Assembly: GCA_002314465.1 (NCBI GenBank)
Contig: DCGA01000030.1
Coordinates: 3,677-11,775, forward strand
Source of the DNA: a bacterium UBA1790
GTDB taxonomy: Bacteria > Bacteroidota > Bacteroidia > Bacteroidales > Muribaculaceae
Direction: 5' to 3'
Length of the DNA stretch: 8,099 bases
This document shows, piece by piece, positions 1-6,087 of this stretch (within the stretch, counting starts at the first letter, position 1; each line of letters starts with the position of its first letter). The notes beneath the pieces were generated by a model. That model saw nothing but the letters and a program-made list of their open reading frames with translations. It searched no databases and was not told the DNA's origin. The position numbers were made by a program, and so were the translations under genes.

Positions 1-376
1 GCACTTCAAAGTTGCGCAGCTTTACCCCGAAGGGGATGTCGCGTAATGTGCCGTTGTCGTCATAGCCGTGTGCAGTCTGCCCTTGTCGCAGTGTCATTGT
101 CCCCGTGTTGCCGGTAGTCCATGTGATTGCGGCACCCGTGAGGATGACGATGAACGACAGGTGCAGCATGAAGGTGACGGGCCTACGGTAAAGGCGACGG
201 TGCACGGCATAGGCAATGGCTGCCGCGGCCGTGATTGCCCACAGCGCAACCATCCACACGCTGCCATAGATTGCCATGGCAAAGCCGTTGCCATGGCTCT
301 TTTCAAGAACCGTGGCAACAGCAAGTATGACAATGATGAGCGCAAGGGCGCCGAATGCGATATTCCTGAGTTTCAT
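1..376 (-). CDS. ResB/CcsB-type cytochrome c biogenesis protein, N-terminal part (runs off the left edge)
   Basis: An open frame starts with ATG at 376-374 and continues without a stop to base 1, giving 125 residues. There are three hydrophobic segments, at about residues 6-22, 37-57 and 68-86. The third carries an L-H-L-S-F...L-T-G-A pattern (His72), which matches the transmembrane region of the ResB/CcsB family. It is followed by a periplasm-like stretch ending P-F-G-V-K-L-R-N-F-E-V, also typical of ResB. The family is part of System II cytochrome c maturation, which moves heme across the inner membrane and ligates it to CxxCH apoproteins; in Bacteroidetes it is often fused to CcsA in a protein of about 750-800 residues. 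The start lies 3 bases after the stop of the di-heme cytochrome gene, so the two are almost certainly co-transcribed and probably translationally coupled. Whether a CcsA domain or gene follows cannot be seen. No Shine-Dalgarno sequence is evident. The family call rests on recognition by eye. Confidence 0.82.
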   Translation of the reverse strand, partial: MKLRNIAFGALALIIVILAVATVLEKSHGNGFAMAIYGSVWMVALWAITAAAAIAYAVHRRLYRRPVTFMLHLSFIVILTGAAITWTTGNTGTMTLRQGQTAHGYDDNGTLRDIPFGVKLRNFEV

Positions 377-379
377 TGG

Positions 380-1981
380 TTAGATTGATTCAATGAAGAA
401 GATAATGGCATCGCGCTCGTCCTTGGTGAGTTTGCGGAAAGCCTCTATCGTCCATCTTGCATCGCTCTGCGGGCATCCGTGCCACATGATTGCCTCAAGC
501 ACACCGCGTGCGCGGCAGTCGTGCAGTCGGTCGTCGGCTCCGGTAATGAGCATTGACAGGCCGCGGCCCCACAGCGGGGTAGTGCGGCACCAACCTGTGC
601 GTATGTCATTGGGCATCATCAGACGGTGCTGAATCATGTCGGTATAGGGCCAAATCTTCTGGTAGGGATAGCGAGGCATGTCGGTATCGAGTGTGAAGAA
701 CTTGGCAGGATCAACGATGTGGTCGTCGCCGGTAGTCCATGACGGGCGGTGGCACGATGCACAGCCTATCTGTGTGAACAGTTGCTTGCCTTGCTTGAAC
801 TTGTCACTGTCGACATTGCGTGCTGCAGGCACTGCAAGACCACGGTGCCACACCATGAAGTCGCGGTAGTCCTTGTCGCTCATTTCGGGAGTAAGGTCTT
901 TGGCCATGAGGTAGTCGTAGATATCCTGCTCTACATTGCCCGTAAGTTTGCGCTGCGGGAAGTAGGTGTAGAAGTCTTTCTGTACCTCGGGGTCTTTAGA
1001 AGCGACCTTGGCATAGGTTGCCGTCATGTAGTGGTAGCGGCGGTCGCTGCGGGTCACGTTGGTAATGTTCCATATAGCGTTGGCACCGGCAGCATCGAGC
1101 AACGGACCACGCGACAGCGCATAGGTGAAGCGGCGCACGCGGGGAGAGCCGTCGCCTTGCAGCGAGTTGGCGTAGAAACTGGTGATTTCATTGCCGTTCC
1201 ACATGGCGGGATTGAGCAGAGCGCCTTTCTTAGCCTCGGCGGCATATTGATCCTTGATGTCTTTCTCGTCGATGGCATCGAGCAAGCCCACGCCGTAAAC
1301 GCCAATGGTGGACTCAAGGCGCACGTCTACATCGGCAGCGGTGAGCGTTACCGTTTCGCCGTTTCGCTTAGCCTCGATGGGCACATAGTAGGCATCGTCG
1401 GGGATGGTAACCTCGGGATAGATGAGGCTGTAACTCTCGCCGTCGGCAAACTTGTTGCCCCACTCGTCTGTGTAAGAGAGCCACTGAATGCCTATCTTCT
1501 TCTCGTCGATGGGAGCTTTGAACGGGTCAACGGCAATCGTTTGCGGCATTCCGGTCACCGAGGTGATGTAGGAGTTGGTAGAGCGGTCATAGATTACGAG
1601 CAGGTATCCGTTGCCTATCTTGCTTGAATTGTAGGTGGTCTGTCGCTGTCCGTGGCCGTAGTTGGGGTGGCAGTAGATGCATCCGCGTCTCACCATGAGA
1701 GGACCAAGGCCGGGGAATGGCCCGCTCTGGCTCTCGGTGAAGTCGCGTTCAAAGAAATACTCGCCATCCTTGAACGATTGTTCAAGACCCTGCATTACTG
1801 TAGCGGGCGAAGGCTGCTCATAGGCAAATGCGTCGGGCGTGAATGTTGTACCCAGTACACCGCCGGCATACCATTCCTCGCTCAACTCGGGTTCGGGCTC
1901 GGGAGTGATGTTGTTGTCGCTGCAGCCCACCAGGGCAAGTGTAGCTATTGATAGCAGTGTTATGCGATTGAAATAAGTCAT
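380..1981 (-). CDS. Di-heme c-type cytochrome lipoprotein, DUF1111/DHOR family (thiol oxidoreductase-like)
   Basis: 533 residues. The N-terminus is a lipoprotein signal with lipobox L-V-G-C (Cys20), followed by a Pro/Glu-rich linker (about residues 27-36), so the mature protein is lipid-anchored in the cell envelope. Two heme c sites are visible: C-I-Y-C-H at 101-105 and C-A-S-C-H at 407-411, about 300 residues apart. The C-terminal part (T-P-L-W-G at 468-472, L-H-D-C-R-A-R at 486-492, I-M-W-H-G at 498-502, then an E-R-D-A-I helix) is the conserved tail of the DUF1111 family, related to MauG/CcpA-like di-heme proteins. Members often sit beside imelysin genes, as here; the exact reaction is not established, and the old name thiol oxidoreductase is not well supported. 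The start is the only Met that gives an intact signal peptide, 9 bases after the imelysin stop. Oddity: Cys465, Cys489 and Cys503 lie outside the heme motifs, two of them at positions I remember as Gly in other members. Confidence 0.9.
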   Translation of the reverse strand: MTYFNRITLLSIATLALVGCSDNNITPEPEPELSEEWYAGGVLGTTFTPDAFAYEQPSPATVMQGLEQSFKDGEYFFERDFTESQSGPFPGLGPLMVRRGCIYCHPNYGHGQRQTTYNSSKIGNGYLLVIYDRSTNSYITSVTGMPQTIAVDPFKAPIDEKKIGIQWLSYTDEWGNKFADGESYSLIYPEVTIPDDAYYVPIEAKRNGETVTLTAADVDVRLESTIGVYGVGLLDAIDEKDIKDQYAAEAKKGALLNPAMWNGNEITSFYANSLQGDGSPRVRRFTYALSRGPLLDAAGANAIWNITNVTRSDRRYHYMTATYAKVASKDPEVQKDFYTYFPQRKLTGNVEQDIYDYLMAKDLTPEMSDKDYRDFMVWHRGLAVPAARNVDSDKFKQGKQLFTQIGCASCHRPSWTTGDDHIVDPAKFFTLDTDMPRYPYQKIWPYTDMIQHRLMMPNDIRTGWCRTTPLWGRGLSMLITGADDRLHDCRARGVLEAIMWHGCPQSDARWTIEAFRKLTKDERDAIIFFIESI

Positions 1982-1990
1982 AGCGTGTTG

Positions 1991-3121
1991 TTATTTGATG
2001 TATTTCTCGGCGGCGGTCAACTTCTCGGCGAGGGCGCTTATCGACTTGATTGCGGTCTCTACCTGAGAATCAGAGAGGTGGTCCTTGAAGGGCTCCTTGA
2101 TTGCGCTTACGTCGGTAAGTGCCTTGGTGAATGCCGCCATGATTTCGCCGTGCAGGGTAGCGTTCTGGCCCTTGATGAATGTAGCCAGCGAACCGGTAGC
2201 GGGCGAGGTGGCAAGGTGTCCGCCGCAGTAGGCAAAGAGGCAACCCTCGATATTATCGTGGAAGTCCACGACCGAGTTGTAAGACTGGGGCGACTCGATG
2301 TAACTGGGGTCTTCACCGCTTGCTGGTTTGCCTATCTTTTGCGATGCCACCTCGTCGAGGATGCTCAGGCAGCCTTCGATGATTTGAACCGATGCGGCGG
2401 CATGCGTTTTCCAGTAGGGTGATGCCATGCTGGGAGAGCATATCAGTTGGCCGAAGTTCTCGGTCGGTTCGAGTTCGGCTTCGGCGAGCAGTTCGGCCTT
2501 GGCTGTGCTGATGTTTTCTATGCCTGCCCATGCTGCTTCGAGGCGGCAGGTAGAGAGGTATAGGTCGCTTGCCACGGCTGCGGCGAAGTAAGCCTCGTCG
2601 GGGGTGATGTCGCTAATCTTGCGGGGTTCGCCGTCACGGAAAATGAGGTACTCGAGAGCGTGGAAGCCGGTGAGACCCTCGGTGTTGGCGATAATCTCGT
2701 CGATGGCAGCGCGGTCGAGTTCATCGGTTGCGGGATGCATCTTGAGCAACAGGTTGTTGAACTTAGCCACGTCGAAGGGCCATGTGTCGATGTGTGGGTC
2801 GATGCGGTAGTTGGATGCAGCGCCAAAGAGGAAAGCCTCCGACCACTCCCAGTACTGGCGTGCGCTCTTCCACAGAGTGCAAGCCTTGTTCACGTCGGCT
2901 TGGGTTGACATTGACTCGACGGTGGCGCACAACTGCTGTGATGCGTCGGCGAGTTTCTTGTAGGTGGGAACTACTGTTTTGTTGACAAATTGCTCGTTGG
3001 CAGCCTTGTATGTGGCTGTGTAGTCGGTAACGGGGTCATCGCCCTTGCCGCTGTCGGAGCATGAAGTGAATGCCAGTGAGGCGAGCATCAATGCCGATGC
3101 CATGAATGTTGATACTTTCAT
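1991..3121 (-). CDS. Imelysin-like (peptidase M75 family) lipoprotein
   Basis: 376 residues from ATG at 3121. The frame stays open upstream to 3310, but that part overlaps the porin gene, whereas Met at 3121 starts a clean lipoprotein signal peptide ending F-T-S-C (Cys21). The family signature G-x-H-x-x-E is present as G-F-H-A-L-E at residues 152-157. Other imelysin landmarks are W-K-S-A-R...W-S-E-A-F-L-F-G (about 84-100), I-D-T-W-P (111-115) and a second-repeat region with D-F-H-D-N-I-E-G near 286-293. Imelysins are helical envelope proteins with two related bundles, linked to iron uptake and often iron-regulated. Despite the peptidase M75 label, protease activity is doubtful, and EfeO-like metal binding is a common view. 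It lies 32 bases after the porin gene and 9 bases before the di-heme cytochrome gene, so all three probably act on the same substrate. The mature N-terminus begins C-S-D-S and contains further acidic residues. Confidence 0.9.
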   Translation of the reverse strand: MKVSTFMASALMLASLAFTSCSDSGKGDDPVTDYTATYKAANEQFVNKTVVPTYKKLADASQQLCATVESMSTQADVNKACTLWKSARQYWEWSEAFLFGAASNYRIDPHIDTWPFDVAKFNNLLLKMHPATDELDRAAIDEIIANTEGLTGFHALEYLIFRDGEPRKISDITPDEAYFAAAVASDLYLSTCRLEAAWAGIENISTAKAELLAEAELEPTENFGQLICSPSMASPYWKTHAAASVQIIEGCLSILDEVASQKIGKPASGEDPSYIESPQSYNSVVDFHDNIEGCLFAYCGGHLATSPATGSLATFIKGQNATLHGEIMAAFTKALTDVSAIKEPFKDHLSDSQVETAIKSISALAEKLTAAEKYIK

Positions 3122-3153
3122 AATGGGTATGTTATTAGTTGATAAATCGTGGA

Positions 3154-4470
3154 TTAAAGGAACCATCCGCAATAAGCGACGCTGAGCGATATTGATGGCT
3201 CGTTGTTGAACGAAGCGGGCATGAGTCGGTTGGAGTATTCGCCCTTGAGCACAATCTGCTTCATGGGATAGTAGTTGAGGCCCACAGCCACACGGTGCTT
3301 GCCGCACCACTGGTAGGCGTCCTTGTAGGTGCTGCTTGCCATAGAGTTGTAGTACTCGTAATGGGCAAAGAGGAACAGTTTCTGTCCTCGCTGCGCAAGG
3401 GTGGGAGAGAGCGAGAAGAAGTCATAGCCTATCTCAAGGTTTCCGCACAGTGCGGTGCTTGCCACGGGTTGGTGCTTGCTGGGTTGTCCGTCCTGGCCTT
3501 TATGGGTGGCAAACGAGTATTGGTTAAAGTAGGTGATGTCGTCGGCATCGCTAAGGTGGGCGTAGTCGAAATTGCCTCGGGCAACGATGTTGCGGTGGTT
3601 GTCGTAGGTAAAATCGATGGCTCCTATTGCGAGTCCTCCGTGTTTGCCTGCGAAGCGTGCGCCGGCGGCACGGGTGAGTGAGTTCTTGAGCGATGTGCCG
3701 TAGTAACCGCTAAGGCCTATGCGCAGGTTTTTCACCGAGTAGTTGTCGATGCGCACCGCTGTGGCATAGGTGTTGGCGATCTTGAATTCGTAGGGTGAGG
3801 TTGCCCCGTAGTGGACAAACGACTGGGCTCCAAACTGGTCGGCGTTGAGTCCCGACAGGAACAGTGTTTCATAGCGCCAGTCGCCCGCGCGTCCCCATAG
3901 GCTCACGCCAAGTTGGTGCCATGTGCACGGGAACAGTGTGTTCTCGCCCTCGGGTCGGTAGCAGGTGAAGAACTCCGTGGGCATGTGGTACTGGTTGGTC
4001 GCGCCCACGGGTACGATAATCTCACCCATGCGCACATTGAGTTGGGGCATGAACGACTTCTGAATCCACACTTGCTCCAGGTTTACCTCGCCGCCCTTTT
4101 CTACCTCGGCTTCATATTCGCCGCTTTCATCGGCATCCATCTCCACTGCGCTGCCGTTGCCGCCATGCTCAAATTCTATCTCAGAACCTAATGTCCAGCC
4201 CTTGCCGAAGTCAAATCCCAGATTGATTACAACATGCGGAAGGTCGAATCGTCCATGGCTCTCGCCCGCATAGTTCTCGGGCATCTTGTAGCGGTTGATG
4301 TGGTCGCTATAGAAATTGCGTGTCATCACTGCCTCGCCATATCCGCCAAGGCTGAATCGTGAGGCAAAGTTGTGCAACCTTGCCAAGCGCGCCTCGGCAA
4401 TACTGTCGCCGGCAATGGCCGATAATGCGAATGTGGTGATACACAGTGTAATAAATAATAGTTTCTTCAT
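3154..4470 (-). CDS. Outer-membrane beta-barrel (porin-like) protein, first gene of the operon
   Basis: 438 residues from ATG at 4470. Upstream in-frame Met codons to 4569 lie at or before the promoter and are not used. A signal peptide (M-K-K-L-L..., probable cleavage after S-A-I-A at residue 20) is followed by alternating hydrophobic/polar strands rich in Tyr, Phe and Gly, with repeated G-Y-G, G-x-D-F and I-G-L-S-G-Y-Y-like segments. The chain ends W-F-L, fitting a barrel C-terminus. Length and strand pattern fit a porin of about 16 strands, though I cannot count strands reliably. Residues about 110-128 form a very acidic stretch (seven Asp/Glu in 112-124) that probably sits in a loop. Cys170 and Cys182 are close enough for a loop disulfide. 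I recognise the general type, seen in Bacteroidetes beside imelysin and di-heme cytochrome genes, but no characterised member. Role inferred: passage or docking of the substrate used by the two downstream lipoproteins. Confidence 0.78.
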   Translation of the reverse strand: MKKLLFITLCITTFALSAIAGDSIAEARLARLHNFASRFSLGGYGEAVMTRNFYSDHINRYKMPENYAGESHGRFDLPHVVINLGFDFGKGWTLGSEIEFEHGGNGSAVEMDADESGEYEAEVEKGGEVNLEQVWIQKSFMPQLNVRMGEIIVPVGATNQYHMPTEFFTCYRPEGENTLFPCTWHQLGVSLWGRAGDWRYETLFLSGLNADQFGAQSFVHYGATSPYEFKIANTYATAVRIDNYSVKNLRIGLSGYYGTSLKNSLTRAAGARFAGKHGGLAIGAIDFTYDNHRNIVARGNFDYAHLSDADDITYFNQYSFATHKGQDGQPSKHQPVASTALCGNLEIGYDFFSLSPTLAQRGQKLFLFAHYEYYNSMASSTYKDAYQWCGKHRVAVGLNYYPMKQIVLKGEYSNRLMPASFNNEPSISLSVAYCGWFL

Positions 4471-4499
4471 TATTGTGAAAATGTTATTGTTTCCCGGTG

Positions 4500-4530
4500 C
4501 AAAATTATGAAGAAACATAGGGGTGGGAAA
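4500..4530 (-). promoter_or_regulatory. Bacteroidetes-type promoter of the porin-imelysin-cytochrome operon
   Basis: Read on the minus strand, TAATTTTG at 4507-4500 matches the -7 consensus TAnnTTTG exactly. TTTC at 4530-4527 lies 19 bases upstream, where a -33 TTTG is expected (one mismatch). Transcription would start near 4493-4495, leaving a leader of about 25 bases before the ATG at 4470. The position excludes the upstream Met codons of the same frame. A short GGGA-AA-TCCC inverted repeat overlaps the -33 region and could be a regulator site. I see no convincing Fur box. Confidence 0.6.
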
Positions 4531-4564
4531 TCCCCAAAAATGTGTAAAAACCGTGCTGGACATC

Positions 4565-4597
4565 CCCATTAGTTGTAGATTTGCCTAAAATAATGGG
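4565..4597. repeat. Short perfect inverted repeat between divergent promoters (possible operator)
   Basis: CCCATTA at 4565-4571 and TAATGGG at 4591-4597 are exact reverse complements separated by 19 bases. The pair is midway between the -33 elements of the divergent porin-operon and nagB promoters, a natural place for a regulator. With only 7 bases per arm, chance is a real alternative. The spacer is too long for a tight hairpin, so a two-site protein operator is the more likely reading if it is real. Confidence 0.25.
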
Positions 4598-4626
4598 TGT
4601 GCCGGGATAAAATAGTGGCTAAGGAA

Positions 4627-4658
4627 TTGGGTAGATTGTAGATTATTCAGTACCTTTG
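4627..4658 (+). promoter_or_regulatory. nagB promoter
   Basis: TACCTTTG at 4651-4658 matches TAnnTTTG exactly. TTG at 4627-4629 lies 21 bases upstream and fits the -33 element. Transcription would begin near 4665, giving a leader of about 45 bases to the ATG at 4710. The same core (G-TACCTTTG-CA) recurs at the right edge of the window. Because this box overlaps the first in-frame ATG at 4656, that ATG cannot be the start. Confidence 0.75.
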
Positions 4659-4709
4659 CAGTGGAAAAAGACTCTGATACAAAAATACGAATTAAAAGAC
4701 ATAAACACA

Positions 4710-5522
4710 ATGAGACTTATTATTGAACCTAACTACGAGCAGGTATCTGAATGGGCAGCACGCTATGTGGCATCTCGCATCAATGCAGCCAACCCCACTC
4801 CCGAGAAACCCTTCGTTCTGGGTTGCCCCACCGGCAGCTCTCCCCTGGGTATGTACAAGAAACTCATCGAACTCAACAAGGCTGGTAAGGTGTCGTTCCA
4901 GAATGTTATTACATTCAACATGGACGAGTACTGTGGTCTTCCCGAGGAGCACCCCGAGAGCTACCACTCATTCATGTGGAATAATTTCTTCAGCCACATC
5001 GACATCAAGCCCGAGAACGTAAATATCCTCAACGGTAATGCCGAGGATCTGGAGAAGGAGTGCGCCGACTATGAGGCTCGCATCGCTGCAGCCGGTGGCA
5101 TCGACCTGTTCATGGGTGGCGTAGGTCCCGACGGACACATCGCATTCAACGAACCCATGAGTTCGCTCACATCACTCACCCGTCAGAAAACCCTCACTCA
5201 AGATACTATCATCGCCAACAGTCGTTTCTTCGACAACGACGTGAACAAGGTTCCCAAGACTGCCCTCACCGTGGGTGTAGGCACTGTAATGGCTGCCAAG
5301 AGCGTAATGATTATCGTTAACGGTTACAACAAGGCCCGCGCACTGCAGGCTGCAGTTGAGGGTGGCGTATCTCACATGTGCACACTGAGCGCGCTGCAGA
5401 TGCACCGCAAGGCTGTTATCATCGCCGACGAGAACGCAGTGATGGAACTCAAGGTGAGCACTTACCGCTACTTCAAGGATATCGAGAGCGAGAATCTCGA
5501 TCCCCAGAGCATGGCTCTGTGA
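4710..5522 (+). CDS. nagB: Glucosamine-6-phosphate deaminase
   Basis: 270 residues from ATG at 4710; E. coli NagB has 266 and the alignment is gap-free over most of the length. The enzyme converts glucosamine 6-phosphate to fructose 6-phosphate and ammonia in the cytoplasm, feeding amino sugars into glycolysis. In E. coli numbering, which is unchanged here, the catalytic residues Asp72 (in F-N-M-D-E-Y), Asp141 and His143 (G-P-D-G-H) and Glu148 (F-N-E-P) are all present. The residues of the E. coli allosteric GlcNAc-6-phosphate site (Ser151, Ser152, Arg158, Lys160, Tyr254) are also kept, so allosteric activation is plausible. The in-frame ATG at 4656 adds 18 non-homologous residues and lies in the promoter, so it was rejected. 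The gene is monocistronic: it has its own promoter and a strong terminator, with no nagA beside it. Its link to the divergent envelope operon is probably only positional. Confidence 0.97.
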   Translation: MRLIIEPNYEQVSEWAARYVASRINAANPTPEKPFVLGCPTGSSPLGMYKKLIELNKAGKVSFQNVITFNMDEYCGLPEEHPESYHSFMWNNFFSHIDIKPENVNILNGNAEDLEKECADYEARIAAAGGIDLFMGGVGPDGHIAFNEPMSSLTSLTRQKTLTQDTIIANSRFFDNDVNKVPKTALTVGVGTVMAAKSVMIIVNGYNKARALQAAVEGGVSHMCTLSALQMHRKAVIIADENAVMELKVSTYRYFKDIESENLDPQSMAL

Positions 5523-5558
5523 TGATTCTCAAGTAAAACATATCCATCATATACGAGC

Positions 5559-5590
5559 AGAGGCTGCACCATGCGGTGCAGCCTCTCTTT
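5559..5590 (+). terminator. Intrinsic terminator of nagB
   Basis: A perfect 12-base-pair stem (AGAGGCTGCACC at 5559-5570 with its complement at 5575-5586) closes a four-base loop ATGC and is followed by CTTTGTG. It begins 36 bases after the nagB stop. The T tract is short, but the GC-rich stem is strong. On the opposite strand no T run follows, so it acts mainly for the plus strand. Confidence 0.85.
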
Positions 5591-5622
5591 GTGTGCATGT
5601 CCCCGTGATGAAGTAGGGGCAT

Positions 5623-5658
5623 AAAAAAAGCTGTCCGGCCCTATCGGGTTGAACAGCT
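5623..5658 (-). terminator. Intrinsic terminator of the small lipoprotein gene
   Basis: On the minus strand an imperfect 13-base-pair stem (outer AGCTGT/ACAGCT, inner CCC/GGG, one G-T pair and two mismatches) closes a GATA loop and runs into seven T at 5629-5623. It starts about 50 bases after the stop codon at 5709. Together with the nagB terminator it separates the two convergent genes. Confidence 0.85.
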
Positions 5659-5708
5659 CCAAACTCTTCGTTTGTTGTAAGGTGTCTCTGCTTAGCAGGG
5701 ATGGCAAA

Positions 5709-5924
5709 TTACTTAGCCTCCTCAGCGGGAGCAGCAGCCTCAGCAGCAGCGCTATCAACAGTAGCAACGGCGCTATCAACAACAGCAGCAGCGCTATCAA
5801 CAACAGCCTCTACAGTTGAATCAACAGCAGTGCTATCAGCAGCAGCCTCAGCGTTCTCAGCCTGGTTGCAAGAAACGAAAGATACACCAAATACAACAGC
5901 AAGTAATAAAACTAACTTCTTCAT
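5709..5924 (-). CDS. Small alanine-rich heptad-repeat lipoprotein (71 residues), function unknown
   Basis: ATG at 5924 gives 71 residues; an in-frame Met nine codons upstream would put extra residues before the signal peptide and was rejected. M-K-K-L-V-L-L-L... leads to V-S-C-N, with Cys19 as the likely lipidated residue (lipobox F-V-S-C, a loose match). The mature part is only 53 residues: 20 Ala, 11 acidic residues, one Lys (the last residue), no Gly after the signal, no aromatics. It contains V-D-S-(A/T) units spaced mainly seven residues apart, so it should form one long helix or coiled coil. An own promoter and terminator make it an independent, probably well-expressed unit. I do not recognise a named family. 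Size, lipid anchor, heptads and terminal Lys resemble Braun lipoprotein Lpp in layout, but there is no visible sequence homology and low-complexity sequence limits inference. Confidence 0.8.
   Translation of the reverse strand: MKKLVLLLAVVFGVSFVSCNQAENAEAAADSTAVDSTVEAVVDSAAAVVDSAVATVDSAAAEAAAPAEEAK
5749..5811. repeat. Three in-frame 21-base tandem repeat units inside the small lipoprotein gene
   Basis: Units begin at 5749, 5770 and 5791. The first 12 bases of each, GCGCTATCAACA, are identical, and the remaining 9 vary. A decayed fourth copy (ATCAACA) is visible near 5819-5825, and GTGCTATCA occurs further along. Each unit encodes seven residues of the V-D-S-A heptad, so gain or loss of a unit keeps the frame and changes only helix length. 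Confidence 0.8.
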
Positions 5925-5974
5925 TTTGTAAAAATTTAAATAATAAAACAATTTTGTTATCTTGAAAATCGATG

Positions 5975-6004
5975 CAAATTTATATCAAAAATTTCATATG
6001 CAAA
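5975..6004 (-). promoter_or_regulatory. Promoter of the small lipoprotein gene
   Basis: On the minus strand TAAATTTG at 5982-5975 matches TAnnTTTG exactly, and TTTG at 6004-6001 lies 18 bases upstream as the -33 element. Both boxes are perfect matches and the surroundings are very AT-rich, suggesting strong expression. The predicted start near 5968 leaves a leader of about 44 bases. Confidence 0.72.
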
Positions 6005-6087
6005 TTCTTTTTTGCAATTTTTTTTCTTGTCGAAAAGCGAAATTTTTAAAATTTTGACCAAAAATTATCAAAAATTACTTTGCAACT

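Noticed and set aside
94..345. Minus-strand 83-codon frame at the left end
   Set aside because: It is in a different frame from the ResB-type protein, which explains the same bases with three membrane segments. The 83-codon product is Ser/Arg/Pro-rich with no structure.
749..1627. Long plus-strand open frame (292 codons) opposite the di-heme cytochrome gene
   Set aside because: It lies wholly antisense to a gene with two CxxCH motifs, a lipobox and family-conserved tail. Its product has no recognisable domain and there is no promoter at its start. It is a reading-frame shadow.
3122..3310. N-terminal extension of the imelysin to Met at 3310
   Set aside because: It would place 63 residues before a clear lipoprotein signal peptide and overlap the porin coding region on the same strand.
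4656..4709. Earlier ATG for nagB adding 18 residues
   Set aside because: This ATG overlaps the -7 box TACCTTTG of the nagB promoter, and the added residues have no match in NagB proteins, which begin M-R-L-I.
4471..4709. Fur box or riboswitch in the divergent region
   Set aside because: I looked for a GATAATGATAAT-like palindrome and for long conserved structured leaders. The predicted leaders are only about 25 and 45 bases and no Fur-like 19-base palindrome is present.
5601..5619. CCCC...GGGG hairpin between the two convergent terminators
   Set aside because: It has only four base pairs with an 11-base loop and no T run, and the flanking terminators already explain the region.
6059..6077. 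Direct repeat CAAAAATTA (two copies, 10-base spacing)
   Set aside because: It is short, AT-rich and present in only two copies, so not distinguishable from composition.
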